A stretch of DNA of 64,000 nucleotides from Candidatus Bathyarchaeum tardum (GCA_029762755.1 JARVGH010000007.1:51488-115487); one strand, 5' to 3'; positions 9,092 to 17,574 are shown, counted from the first letter of the stretch. A program made the numbers and translations. The notes: generated by a model not told the origin, from the letters alone.

Positions 9092-10344
9092 GACTCATTA
9101 TCCCCTAATGCAGTTGTTACTAATTCCAAAGCTTTTTCTTTTTCGTTCCAATCCACAAAAAGAAGAATACTGGAAGTGATTGTCATGAGCCCAAAAATAT
9201 TTATGCAGTTTACTCGCAGAGCCTCAGATATTCGTCCAGTAAGACCCGGAGTTTTTTCTAAGCCAACCCCCTTGATTTTAAGGAACGCCAACTGTTTTCG
9301 CACAGACATAGCCAAGGTTTCTTCATGCTTCAGTATTGCTTCATGCATTTTCTCTAACAGAACTTTAGAATCAGAGTTTTCAGTAACATACAATATCATC
9401 GAATCACGGTTCAAAGATAACCCGAGCAATTCAGCGTGTTCTTCGGCGGTTTCAGCTAATTCTTTTATAACTTGAGGATTCTGTGACACATCATTTCCTA
9501 CAACAGTAATAGACAAAACAGGAGAAGGACTAGCAAACTCGGCACCTAAATCACCAGAAAGTGTTCCTTTTATTATTGTGCCTTCAACATTTAGGTCGCC
9601 GTGAATGTTTCGGATTACTCTCACTCTTACTGATGCCTCCTTGTAACGTAATGCTTTTCTGTGAATGAATTTTGTGCCCGAATCGGCCAAACCAACCAAT
9701 GTTTTTACGTCAATTTCTGGAATCCGCTGAGGATTACTTATCACTTTTGGGTCAGCGGTCATTATTCCTTCAGCGTCAGTAACTAAGATTAGCTCATCTG
9801 CTTCTAAAGCCTTCGCTAAAATGAAAGCAGTTGTATCACTTCCACCACGACCCAACGTAGTTACCCGACCATTCTGAGTTCTACCCACGAAACCGGCAAT
9901 AACAGGAATAACTCCAGATTCGACAAGGGGCAACACATGCTGCTTTACACGGTTGTAACACACATCCAATAATGGATTGGCATCTGAAAATGAATCATCA
10001 GTAACAATAGGCCACTCGGGGTCATGTGGATCGACATACCAAGCCTTTATTCCCTGGGCTTTTAATGCCACAGCCATGATTCTAATGCTGGTTCGTTCAC
10101 CCATTGCCAGAATTTCATCTAAATCAGGCTTATGCAGCCTACCATTAGAGCTGTTTTTGGCAGCATTGAACAGGGTATCAGTAGTTTTTCCCATCGCGGA
10201 AACAATTACTGTGATTTGGGTTCCTTTCTTTGCTTCGTTAGCAACTGCCGTAACGGCTCGCAATATTTTCTCGTGGTCGGCCAGACTAGAGCCTCCAAAT
10301 TTTACCACGATTCTTTTTTGTTTTTTTTCATTATTTTTGTTCAT
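9085..10344 (-). CDS. lysC: Aspartate kinase heading the aromatic operon
   Basis: A roughly 419-residue aspartate kinase: amino-acid kinase domain (VVKFGGSSLADHEKI at the N-terminus, TTLGRGGSDTTAF in the middle) followed by two C-terminal ACT-type domains. Start choice: the ATG at 10342-10344 is preceded by GGAG; a TTG at 10360-10362 would put that GGAG inside the gene and is less likely. It is the first gene of the operon and feeds ADH synthase through Asd. A second aspartate kinase lies at 32531-33937, so this copy may be dedicated to aromatic synthesis. Confidence 0.94.
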   Translation of the reverse strand: MNKNNEKKQKRIVVKFGGSSLADHEKILRAVTAVANEAKKGTQITVIVSAMGKTTDTLFNAAKNSSNGRLHKPDLDEILAMGERTSIRIMAVALKAQGIKAWYVDPHDPEWPIVTDDSFSDANPLLDVCYNRVKQHVLPLVESGVIPVIAGFVGRTQNGRVTTLGRGGSDTTAFILAKALEADELILVTDAEGIMTADPKVISNPQRIPEIDVKTLVGLADSGTKFIHRKALRYKEASVRVRVIRNIHGDLNVEGTIIKGTLSGDLGAEFASPSPVLSITVVGNDVSQNPQVIKELAETAEEHAELLGLSLNRDSMILYVTENSDSKVLLEKMHEAILKHEETLAMSVRKQLAFLKIKGVGLEKTPGLTGRISEALRVNCINIFGLMTITSSILLFVDWNEKEKALELVTTALGDNESC

Positions 10345-10407
10345 AATAACTAAACACTCCAAAAAGCCCAGAAAACTAAAGACAATAAATTTCAGTTACC
10401 TGGACCT

Positions 10408-10418
10408 AATTATAAAAG
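10408..10418 (-). promoter_or_regulatory. Putative TATA box of the aromatic operon
   Basis: Read on the minus strand this is CTTTTATAATT, a good archaeal TATA element, about 65 bases before the ATG of the first operon gene. It is the only strong candidate between that gene and the small reading frame at 10431-10517. No experimental start site is known. Confidence 0.45.
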
Positions 10419-10430
10419 AAATAGCTAAAA

Positions 10431-10517
10431 CTATAGAACATCGAAGAATTTGTTAATGTAGTCGTCGAATGGCTGTTCATAGACCCAGTTTCCTTGAATG
10501 AAACAAAAAAACTCCAT
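10431..10517 (-). CDS. Possible 28-residue leaderless small protein
   Basis: The gap between glyA and the aromatic operon holds a 28-codon frame from an ATG at 10515-10517 to a TAG at 10431-10433. The predicted peptide is acidic and aromatic, ending in PFDDYINKFFDVL. A TATA-like CTATAC lies about 23 bases before the ATG, which fits a leaderless archaeal mRNA. The composition looks protein-like rather than random, but nothing is recognised, and it could also be the tail of a decayed gene. Confidence 0.28.
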   Translation of the reverse strand: MEFFCFIQGNWVYEQPFDDYINKFFDVL

Positions 10518-10597
10518 TCTTATATAAAAAAATATCGTATAGAAAAAACAGAGTGCAAAGACGGCTTTACGCACGTGCATGTTAGTTATTAAAATAC

Positions 10598-11941
10598 TTA
10601 AACATGTTTTTTCAGGTATTCTTTTGCTTCACTGACACTTTGGAAGCCATATTTGATTTCGTTAAAATTCTGTCGTAACTTGATAACGTCTTTTCTTACG
10701 TCTTCATGAGTTCTTTTGCCTTTCACTACATCCAATATCAAAGAACACAACTGTTCAACATCTTCTGGTTTGAAACCTCGACGACTTACATCTTGAAAAC
10801 CGATTCTCAGACCGGAAGGGTCACCTCGATCGTGCTGGTTATCATAGGGCAAAAGGTTCTTATTCAAAATGATGTGAGCATCTTCAAGAGCAAAAGCAAG
10901 TTTTTGTCCTCCACCGTACTCACGAACATCAACAACAATCTGATGAGAACGAGTGAATCCGTTTTTTTGCCCTAAGACTTTAACACCATTTTCAAACATG
11001 CACTTACCTGCAGTTTGAGCGTTTCTAATCGTTTGTTTTGCTAAGTCTTTACCGTATAGTTTCATTTCCAAAGCTGCTAAACCTAAAGCAGGCAACCGCC
11101 CAAGATGAGTACTAGAAGCGCTCAACGGAAAAACGGCATACTGGACTTTTTTAATGGCTTTTTTCATACGGTCATCTTCACAATTAGCAAGAATAACTCC
11201 ACCTTGGGGTCCTGGAAAAGTTTTATGAGTAGATGCAGTTATGAAATCCACACCTTCTTTGAAGGGGTTTTGGAATTCTCCTCCTGCAATTAATCCCAAA
11301 ACATGAGCAGCGTCGTATGCAACGTAAGCTCCATTGTCTTTGGCAACTTTAGCTAATTCCTTTACGGGATGAGGAAAGGGAAAAACACTACCACCAAAGG
11401 TTACGATTCCAGGTCGGGCGGAATCAATTATTGTTGAAGATTTTTCTACATCAATATTTAGTTCGTCTATATCGTAAGCATGATTAATGGTTTCGAGACC
11501 CAAAACACTACCAGCCAGACCAGAATAGTCATGAGTAATATGTGCCCCAGCACTAAGAGGTAAAACAACCATACGGTCGTTTTTTGTTGCCATAGATAAG
11601 CCTTTGAAAGTTGCAAGATTTGCGTGGGTGCCTGAAACAAGTCGTACATCTGCCCAATTGCAGCCAAACAGGTTTTTCATCAAATCTGTTGCATAGTCTT
11701 CGATTTTTGTCATGAATTTTTGACCTTGATAGTGCCGTGCCTTAACATGACCTTTAAGATCATTTTCACCTTCAGCGTATCGGGAATCCAAATCTTTGGA
11801 CATATGCATAATTTCATTAACTGCAGGAGATTTGATTCCTTCACTGGCAATTAGGTTCATGCACTCTTTTCCACGATAACGTTCATGGTTTTCGTTAGAT
11901 TCAACTAAACCAAGAGCCAACTTTAAGAATTCAGCTTCCAT
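10598..11941 (-). CDS. glyA: Serine hydroxymethyltransferase
   Basis: A 447-residue PLP enzyme interconverting serine and glycine while loading a one-carbon unit on tetrahydrofolate or tetrahydromethanopterin. Visible features are the NLIASEG N-terminal motif, RYAEGE, the cofactor aspartate in YDAAHVLGL, and the Schiff-base lysine in STHKTFPGPQGG. The start is set at the ATG 11939-11941 because GGGAGG lies just upstream; an upstream in-frame start at 11995 would add 18 poorly conserved residues. It is a single-gene unit next to the Fae-Hps gene. Confidence 0.95.
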   Translation of the reverse strand: MEAEFLKLALGLVESNENHERYRGKECMNLIASEGIKSPAVNEIMHMSKDLDSRYAEGENDLKGHVKARHYQGQKFMTKIEDYATDLMKNLFGCNWADVRLVSGTHANLATFKGLSMATKNDRMVVLPLSAGAHITHDYSGLAGSVLGLETINHAYDIDELNIDVEKSSTIIDSARPGIVTFGGSVFPFPHPVKELAKVAKDNGAYVAYDAAHVLGLIAGGEFQNPFKEGVDFITASTHKTFPGPQGGVILANCEDDRMKKAIKKVQYAVFPLSASSTHLGRLPALGLAALEMKLYGKDLAKQTIRNAQTAGKCMFENGVKVLGQKNGFTRSHQIVVDVREYGGGQKLAFALEDAHIILNKNLLPYDNQHDRGDPSGLRIGFQDVSRRGFKPEDVEQLCSLILDVVKGKRTHEDVRKDVIKLRQNFNEIKYGFQSVSEAKEYLKKHV

Positions 11942-12160
11942 CGCCCACTTTCCTCCCAAACAATTCATTAGGGCATTTTGTTGCTTTCTGAGCATTACCT
12001 CACTTATTTACATTTCTTCCATCGAGGAACTTTAACACTTGTCGATAATTTCCACAAGATTTATTGATGTTCCAAAAAGAAATCGATTTTAGTGCAAATC
12101 AATATTTTGATTTCATAAAACTTTTCTTTATTTTCAATACCGATTAACACCGTGGAACCT

Positions 12161-12319
12161 ATGAGCAAACGCAAACTTCATTACGGAGTACGCCTAACCG
12201 CAGACCAACTGAGATACCTGAAAACCGTAGGTAAACCATCCGAATGGATACGACAAGCAGTAGACGAAAAAAGAAAACGAGAAGAATTCACCCGTAACAG
12301 AAGTAAGATTCAAAAATAG
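12161..12319 (+). CDS. Small ribbon-helix-helix-like protein (52 residues)
   Basis: A 52-residue basic protein. It starts MSKRKLHYGVRLTADQLRYL, has a turn with the KPSEWIRQAV motif and ends in a charged helix. A basic beta strand, a helix, and a S-E-W-I-R-Q-A-V second helix resemble small CopG/Arc-type DNA-binding proteins common in archaea. It lies alone between divergent glyA and the Fae-Hps gene and could regulate either. The identification rests on the motif pattern only. Confidence 0.6.
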   Translation: MSKRKLHYGVRLTADQLRYLKTVGKPSEWIRQAVDEKRKREEFTRNRSKIQK

Positions 12320-12502
12320 ACATATTTTCTAACGTTACGGGACAGTAGATAAATCAAAACCATTCACCATTTTCAATATAAATGTTGGAAATAGTTTGAG
12401 AAAATGCATCATAAAATACAACCAAAATCTAGGCGAATATATGAAAAAACAACATAAAAATACTTAAAAGATGCTTTCTGAAAAAAACCAATCATAAAAA
12501 AG

Positions 12503-12550
12503 TGTCGGATTCATTGAGGTGTTGTTTATTAATTCCGACATATTTTTATA
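12503..12550 (+). promoter_or_regulatory. Inverted repeat and TATA box upstream of Fae-Hps
   Basis: A perfect 7-base inverted repeat, TGTCGGA (12503-12509) and TCCGACA (12534-12540), is separated by 24 bases. The right arm abuts TATTTTTATA (12541-12550), a TATA-like element placed about 42 bases before the GTG start, leaving a short leader with a GAGAGTGAT ribosome site. A repressor bound here would cover the TFB/TBP site. The downstream gene itself carries an N-terminal helix-turn-helix. Confidence 0.45.
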
Positions 12551-12586
12551 GTTGATTAATGAAACCATCTCACTGAGAGTGATATT

Positions 12587-14035
12587 GTGTCGGGTTATGA
12601 CGGTAAAAAACCAGAAACACAAGAAGAATTTATCAAATTACTTGCAGAAGCTAAAAAAGAAGAAAGAAAAAACAGAAGAAAAAGTGGAAGTAGATCCACA
12701 AAACCGACAATTAAAGGTACAGCAGATATAATGGGCATTCACCGTGATACTCTGTATCAATGGATGCGAGAATTTGATGTTGATTTTTCAGACGTAAATG
12801 AACGAGAGCTTCTTTTTGACAAAATAACGACAAACACTGAACCAGCATACCTAATTGGTGAAGCGCTAATGGGCGAAGGGACAGAAATTGCCCATGTTGA
12901 TTTGCTGATTGGGGATAAAACTGGACCAGTTGGAACCGCTTTTGCAAACGGTTTGTCGAATTTGTCTGCAGGTCACACGCCTCTGTTAGCAGTTATTCGA
13001 CCTAATCTTCCACCTAAACCCCACACTCTTCTTGTTCCCAAAGTTACCGTAAAAAACATGACTGACGCAGGAAAAATTTTTGGCCCAGCACAAGCAGCAG
13101 TGGCAAAAGCTGTTGCAGATTCAGTGGAAGAAGGGGTAATTCCTGAAGATAAAGTAGATGAATGGGTGATAGTTTGTAGTGTGTTTATTCACCCTCAAGC
13201 TAAAGATTTTCGCAGCATTTATCATTACAATTATAGTGCCACAAAACTGGCCATACAAAGAGCAATGGACAACTATCCGTCACTGGAAAAAGTAATGTAT
13301 GACAAAGACAGAGCAAAACACCCAATAATGGGATTCAATGTGCCAAGATTATGGAGACCACCCTACCTGCAAATAGCACTTGATGTTGCCAGCACCGAAA
13401 GAGCAAAACAAATCATAAGCCAATTACCTGAAAGCGACAGAATCATCCTAGAAGTAGGAACACCTCTGCTCAAAAAAGAAGGAATTGGAGTCGTACGTAA
13501 ATTGAGAGAAGTAGCCAAAGACATGTTCATAGTAGCAGACCTAAAAACCCTAGACGTTGGGCAGGTTGAAGTTGACATGTCATTTGAAGAAACCGCAGAC
13601 GCAGTTGTGGTCGCGGGATTAGCAACAACAGAAACAATCGACAAGTTCATCGCAGAAGCAAAACGGTTAGGCATCTATGCAATAATGGACCTAATGAACG
13701 TAACAAACCCAATCGAAAAACTTCAATCCCTCAAACGATTACCTGATGTTGCAATTCTACACCGAGCAATAGATGCAGAAAAAACAGGCAAAACAAGGTG
13801 GGACATTATCAAAGAAATGCGTGAAACATTCAAAGGCAAAAAATTCTTGGTAGCAGTTGCCGGCGGAATAACTCCAGAAACAGCGCCAGAAGCACTAGCA
13901 AACGGTGCAGACATCATAATAGTTGGAAGATACATTACCCAATCCAAAGATGTAGAAAGAGCAACAAGAGAATTCTTGAAGAGCACAAAAGAAATGACCC
14001 ACGACATAGACCTCTTCAGAGTTCATGTAGAATAA
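12587..14035 (+). CDS. HTH / formaldehyde-activating enzyme / hexulose-6-phosphate synthase fusion
   Basis: A 482-residue protein. Residues from about 83 match the archaeal Fae-Hps bifunctional enzyme: Fae (condenses formaldehyde with tetrahydromethanopterin; conserved [21 protein letters not shown], with the histidine, and [10 protein letters not shown]) to about residue 250, then Hps ([13 protein letters not shown], the active-site [26 protein letters not shown]). In archaea the Hps half normally runs in the direction releasing formaldehyde while making ribulose-5-phosphate. The first 82 residues are extra: a charged helix and a helix-turn-helix (about 45-70, [18 protein letters not shown]). 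The GTG start has a GAGAGTGAT site, and no alternative start lies just before the Fae domain. Confidence 0.93.
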   Translation: MSGYDGKKPETQEEFIKLLAEAKKEERKNRRKSGSRSTKPTIKGTADIMGIHRDTLYQWMREFDVDFSDVNERELLFDKITTNTEPAYLIGEALMGEGTEIAHVDLLIGDKTGPVGTAFANGLSNLSAGHTPLLAVIRPNLPPKPHTLLVPKVTVKNMTDAGKIFGPAQAAVAKAVADSVEEGVIPEDKVDEWVIVCSVFIHPQAKDFRSIYHYNYSATKLAIQRAMDNYPSLEKVMYDKDRAKHPIMGFNVPRLWRPPYLQIALDVASTERAKQIISQLPESDRIILEVGTPLLKKEGIGVVRKLREVAKDMFIVADLKTLDVGQVEVDMSFEETADAVVVAGLATTETIDKFIAEAKRLGIYAIMDLMNVTNPIEKLQSLKRLPDVAILHRAIDAEKTGKTRWDIIKEMRETFKGKKFLVAVAGGITPETAPEALANGADIIIVGRYITQSKDVERATREFLKSTKEMTHDIDLFRVHVE

Positions 14036-14040
14036 AAACA

Positions 14041-14065
14041 AAAAAGGGAATGAAAATCCCTTTTT
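14041..14065. terminator. Bidirectional hairpin terminator
   Basis: A perfect 9-base-pair stem (AAAAAGGGA at 14041-14049 pairing with TCCCTTTTT at 14057-14065) with a 7-base loop lies between the converging Fae-Hps and RidA genes. Because the stem arms are A-rich and T-rich it would give a U-tract on either strand. Confidence 0.65.
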
Positions 14066-14077
14066 CTATCTTTTAGT

Positions 14078-14460
14078 TTAAGATTTTTTTGCTATTGCAT
14101 CAATTTCTACTAATACCTCAGGCATAAGACCGACTTGAACAGTAGTTCGTGCTGGTGGATTTTGTTCAAAATATCTACTGTAAACTGCATTAAATGACCT
14201 AAAATCAGCAAAATCACTCAAGAATACAGAAGTTTTGATGACATCACCCATAGAAAGGTGTACACTTTCGAGGATCAATTTTATGTTCTCAAGAACTTGA
14301 ATGGTCTGAGTTTCAATTCCACCCTTAACAATCTTAGTAGTTTTTGGGTCAATTGGAATTTGTCCAGACACAAAAATTAGATTATCACTGAATATAGCCT
14401 GAGAGTATGGACCTACAGGTTTAGGAGCAGTTTCTGCTAAAATAACTGTTTTTTAGACAA
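14078..14460 (-). CDS. ridA: RidA-family enamine/imine deaminase with an apparent 5' frameshift
   Basis: The conserved RidA body is clear (KPVGPYSQAIF, FVSGQIPIDP, PPARTTVQVG, VLVEIDAIA), about 125 residues in all. RidA hydrolyses reactive 2-aminoacrylate and other imines. The only in-frame standard start is a GTG at 14371, which would delete the conserved N-terminal strand. The homologous N-terminus is encoded upstream, but it meets a TAA just before it. If the run of six A (minus strand; 14449-14454) had seven, a TTG at 14458-14460 would start MSKKTVILAETAPKPVGPYS with a GAGG element upstream. Either a sequencing error, an unusual ATT start, or a real lesion is possible. Confidence 0.78.
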
Positions 14461-14536
14461 AATACGTCAATCCTCATTAGTATGTTAGGGATAAATAGAT
14501 TTAACTTTTCGATGTAAAAGATATCAAGTGATAGCA

Positions 14537-14953
14537 ATGACGAAAGTAGAAGTTAAAGCAAATTGGGTACAAAATGTTCAATCTATTGCGAATAACACTA
14601 GAGGTCACAGTGTAGTTGTGGATTTACCAAAAGAAAAAGGAGGCAACAATACAGGACCAACAGCTTTAGAGCTAGCGTTGATTTCGTTAGCTGAATGTGC
14701 TGTTACAATATTTGCTGATGTTTGCAAAAAGAGTAATGTTACAATTGACCAAATGGAAGTAGTTGCTGAGGCAAATAGAGAATCAAATTCATCAAAGATT
14801 TCAGATGTAAAAATCAAGACAACTGTTAAAGCAAAAGAAAGAAAACAAAAACTTGACGCAATTTGGAGAAGGACAGAAGCCACCTGCCCGGTTATTTCAA
14901 TATTCCAAGATAATACGCCAATAAAAGTTGAGTTTCAAATAATCAATGAATAA
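14537..14953 (+). CDS. OsmC/Ohr-family protein
   Basis: A 138-residue member of the OsmC family, thiol peroxidases that reduce organic hydroperoxides. Both expected cysteines are visible: one in the central helix (SLAECAVTIFADV) and one in the C-terminal TCPVISIF segment. The ATG at 14537 follows AAGTGAT; a GTG nine bases upstream is the alternative. It is divergent from ridA. OsmC relatives with other hydrolase or thiol functions exist, so the exact substrate is not known. Confidence 0.88.
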   Translation: MTKVEVKANWVQNVQSIANNTRGHSVVVDLPKEKGGNNTGPTALELALISLAECAVTIFADVCKKSNVTIDQMEVVAEANRESNSSKISDVKIKTTVKAKERKQKLDAIWRRTEATCPVISIFQDNTPIKVEFQIINE

Positions 14954-15002
14954 ACGAGGAATCACTTTTTTAACAGTTATTTGACAGCATACAATTTTGT
15001 GT

Positions 15003-15067
15003 AAACTGACGTTTTACCCAAATAAAGTGTCAGTTTCAAATACGAGGGCTAGAAAGGTTTTTAGCCC
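15003..15067 (+). promoter_or_regulatory. Inverted repeat and hairpin in the leader of the TatD gene
   Basis: An 8-base perfect inverted repeat, AAACTGAC (15003-15010) and GTCAGTTT (15029-15036), with 18 bases between, is followed by a separate hairpin GGGCTA (15046-15051) / TAGCCC (15062-15067) with a 10-base loop. Both lie between the OsmC stop and the TatD start. The first could be an operator and the second a terminator or leader stem. Function is inferred only from symmetry. Confidence 0.35.
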
Positions 15068-15100
15068 CAACAAAACCTGTCAAAGACTAAAGGGTTTATC

Positions 15101-15943
15101 ATGAAATTTGTTGATGCGCATATTCATCTTGCAGACAATGCATATTCGCAAAATGTTAACCAAATTATTGATGAAGCAAAACGTGTAGATGTTGTTGCAT
15201 TGGTTGCTAATTCCACAGATTTGGAAACAAGCATTCGGAACATTAAACTGGCTGAAGAATACCCTAATCAAGTTTATGCTACTGCAGGTATTCATCCCTG
15301 GAATACAAAGCAGCTGAAACCAAACGAATTAAAAGAAACTGTTGAATTAATTGTAGAAAACAAACAAAAACTGCTTGCAGTTGGGGAAATAGGATTAGAC
15401 GCCACGTATTCTGGAAAAGGGGAACCCACAAAAATTCAGATGCAAGTCTTTCAAGAAATGCTGTCGATTGCTGAAAAAATTGAGCTGCCCGTGATAATTC
15501 ATTCTAGAGGTGCAACCAGTCAAATAGTAAATATGTTGCCATCATTCAAAATTGATAAAGTTATTCTTCACTGGTTCAGCCAACCTCACGTTTTGATTTC
15601 TACAATTGTTGACCGTGGTTACTACATCACGGAAGGACCAGCAACAATATTTTCAGGGGGCATCAAAACGGTCATCCGAGAAACACCGTTAACCAATCTA
15701 ATAACGGAAACTGATGGACCAGTTCGTTTCAGAGCAAAGCCATTCAATGGTGAATTAACTACTCCATCATGTATCCCCACAATAGTTGAAGCAATTGCTG
15801 AATTAAAAAAAATGAATAAAACTGAAGTTGCAAATCAAATTTACGAAAATTTTGTCAATTTTTTTGGCGTTAAAGGCGTAAGGGATAAAAGGCATGATGC
15901 GGGGACAATTGATAACATTAAAGAAAGTAAACAAACAAAGTAA
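15101..15943 (+). CDS. TatD-family metal-dependent hydrolase
   Basis: A 280-residue TIM-barrel amidohydrolase relative. The metal ligands of TatD-type nucleases are all visible: DAHIHL at the start, GIHPW, GEIGLD, the IIHSRG histidine, HWFSQP, and ETDGPVRF near the end. Family members are 3'-5' DNA exonucleases or unspecified hydrolases. It lies 16 bases upstream of the eS17 gene and is probably co-transcribed with it. Confidence 0.9.
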   Translation: MKFVDAHIHLADNAYSQNVNQIIDEAKRVDVVALVANSTDLETSIRNIKLAEEYPNQVYATAGIHPWNTKQLKPNELKETVELIVENKQKLLAVGEIGLDATYSGKGEPTKIQMQVFQEMLSIAEKIELPVIIHSRGATSQIVNMLPSFKIDKVILHWFSQPHVLISTIVDRGYYITEGPATIFSGGIKTVIRETPLTNLITETDGPVRFRAKPFNGELTTPSCIPTIVEAIAELKKMNKTEVANQIYENFVNFFGVKGVRDKRHDAGTIDNIKESKQTK

Positions 15944-15959
15944 ATAGCGGGGTGAAAAA

Positions 15960-16184
15960 ATGGGAAAAGTTCGAACCGAACAGGTCAAAAGAATAGCACG
16001 AGAATTGTTAGACAAATATCCTAACAAGTTTTCAACAGATTTCGAAAAGAACAAAAAATTCGTTGATGAATATACAAACATTTCTTCAACTAAAGTCAGA
16101 AACAAAGTTGCTGGCTATACAGCCCGATTAGCAAGCACACTTTATGGTAATGACGACACAGAAGAAGACACCAACGAAGAATAA
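15960..16184 (+). CDS. rps17e: 30S ribosomal protein eS17
   Basis: A 74-residue eS17 with the family pattern MGKVRTEQVKRIARELLDKYP, the F-x-x-D-F-E-x-N-K-K segment, and KVRNKVAGYTARL. The acidic C-terminal tail is usual in archaea. GGGGTG lies just upstream of the ATG. The length is normal for archaeal eS17. Confidence 0.97.
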   Translation: MGKVRTEQVKRIARELLDKYPNKFSTDFEKNKKFVDEYTNISSTKVRNKVAGYTARLASTLYGNDDTEEDTNEE

Positions 16185-16296
16185 AAACTTGAATAGTTGG
16201 TGTAACTTTTTTAGTATCCATCTATGTTTTGGAATAATTTTATTATCAACTACTTTTCATAATTAAGAATAAAAACAACTAAAACGGGGCAATAAT

Positions 16297-16671
16297 TTGT
16301 CAACAATGGACGGGTATCGAAAAGGTTGGGCAACACGCTACCTAAGAGAGGCAAAAGCAGAACTAATAGCAGCAGAAAATACGCCATACATGGCTGCAGG
16401 TTTTATTATTGAAGCCCTTTCTAAAGCTCAAGCCTCGATATACTACAGTTTAGGAGACCCAACATTTATTGTCCCAATAATTCAGGAAACAATAACCACC
16501 AGACAAAAAATTAATGAACCAATACTGAATTTTCTTATTGAAATCGAAAAAGTAATTCAACAGATAGCACAAAATTCATCACCGGACAATGAAAAAATGA
16601 TGGAACAAGCAAAAGACATTATTGAATTCACGTCCGAAATAGTTGAGCTCTTTGGTGGAGAAAGCTCATAA
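16297..16671 (+). CDS. Helical hypothetical protein (124 residues)
   Basis: Not recognised with confidence. The sequence is predicted to be almost all helix, with YLREAKAELIAAENTPYMAA and ALSKAQASIYYSLGDP as the most distinctive stretches, similar in feel to small HEPN or TPR-like archaeal proteins. The TTG start is favoured because GGGG lies seven bases upstream; an ATG three codons later has no well-spaced site. It precedes the MoaD-like gene by 16 bases and is probably in the same transcript. Confidence 0.75.
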   Translation: MSTMDGYRKGWATRYLREAKAELIAAENTPYMAAGFIIEALSKAQASIYYSLGDPTFIVPIIQETITTRQKINEPILNFLIEIEKVIQQIAQNSSPDNEKMMEQAKDIIEFTSEIVELFGGESS

Positions 16672-16687
16672 CAAAAGAGAGATCAAA

Positions 16688-16981
16688 ATGCCAATTGATG
16701 TAGAAGTAAAATTTTTGGGAATATATCAACGGCTTGCTGGGAAAAAAAGTGTACAACTAAAGTTGGATACTCCGACAACCATTAGAAAAGCAATGAAACA
16801 GCTCGCGGAAATTTTTTCTGAAGACTTTAAACGAGCACTAATTGATGATCAACTGGATGACCCTAAACCAAATGCTTTGATTATAGTTAATGGAAAAGAG
16901 ATTAATGTATTACAAGGACTTGAAACAGAGATTAATCACGCTGAAGAAATTATCCTAATTCCCATGGTTCATGGTGGATAA
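16688..16981 (+). CDS. MoaD/ThiS-family ubiquitin-like protein (SAMP type)
   Basis: A 97-residue beta-grasp protein ending in a C-terminal MVHGG. The diglycine tail is what MoaD, ThiS and the archaeal SAMP modifiers use for adenylation and thiocarboxylate or isopeptide formation. The ALIIVNGKEI strand is typical. The ATG at 16688 is preceded by AGAGAGATC; a longer frame from 16643 overlaps the previous gene and lacks conservation. Molybdopterin sulfur carrier versus protein modifier cannot be told apart here; a MoaB gene lies at 21.4 kb. Confidence 0.86.
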   Translation: MPIDVEVKFLGIYQRLAGKKSVQLKLDTPTTIRKAMKQLAEIFSEDFKRALIDDQLDDPKPNALIIVNGKEINVLQGLETEINHAEEIILIPMVHGG

Positions 16982-17076
16982 AAGACCCGCCATTACCTGT
17001 TGCCAGAACCATCATTCTACAAAGACATGTTTTGCTTACGAAAAGAGGTTTTCAAAAAAAATCAGTGCCAAAGCTT

Positions 17077-17574
17077 CTATTGCTCATCAGAGGCAAGGAG
17101 CTTTGCCATAACGTAGGCATCTTCTCCATCTGCATAGTAGTTTCTTATTGTTCGTGATACTTGAAATCCTAATTTTTTGTAAAGGTTTATTGCAGCTAGG
17201 TTACTTTCTCGTACTTCTAAGTAGAATTCTTTTGCGTTGTAATTACTCATTGCATGACTTGCTTCCCGCATAAGAGAGAAACCAATTCCTTTTCTATGAT
17301 GACCATGCAACACAGCAATAGATATGACATGTCCTTTCCGTGTGATTCCTAGAACTTTAAAACTTGGAATTCCAGTTTCAACACGACACATAATGTAACC
17401 AACAAGGTCCCCATTGATTTCGGCAACAATGAAAGTTGCAGGGAACCGTTTGTACAAATTAATGAAAAACAAGTTAGAGTAGTTTTCGGGAAGGCATTCA
17501 CGATTTATTTGCATTACAGCATTCAAATCTGAAGGCTTAAACGGTCTAAGTTTATAGTTGATTTCTAAAACCAC
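17077..17574 (-). CDS. GNAT N-acetyltransferase, RimI/Ard1-like
   Basis: A GNAT acetyltransferase of about 165 residues. It starts with the LRPFKPSDLNAVMQINRECL strand-helix pair. The acetyl-CoA loop is in VLHGHHRKGIGFSLM (an R/H-x-x-G-x-G/A pattern), and the C-terminal EVRESNLAAINLYKKLGF is typical of protein N-terminal acetyltransferases of the archaeal Ard1 group. The GTG at 17574 is preceded by AAGGTG; an ATG upstream at 17667 would add 31 residues not seen in the family. Confidence 0.87.
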   Translation of the reverse strand: MVLEINYKLRPFKPSDLNAVMQINRECLPENYSNLFFINLYKRFPATFIVAEINGDLVGYIMCRVETGIPSFKVLGITRKGHVISIAVLHGHHRKGIGFSLMREASHAMSNYNAKEFYLEVRESNLAAINLYKKLGFQVSRTIRNYYADGEDAYVMAKLLASDEQ

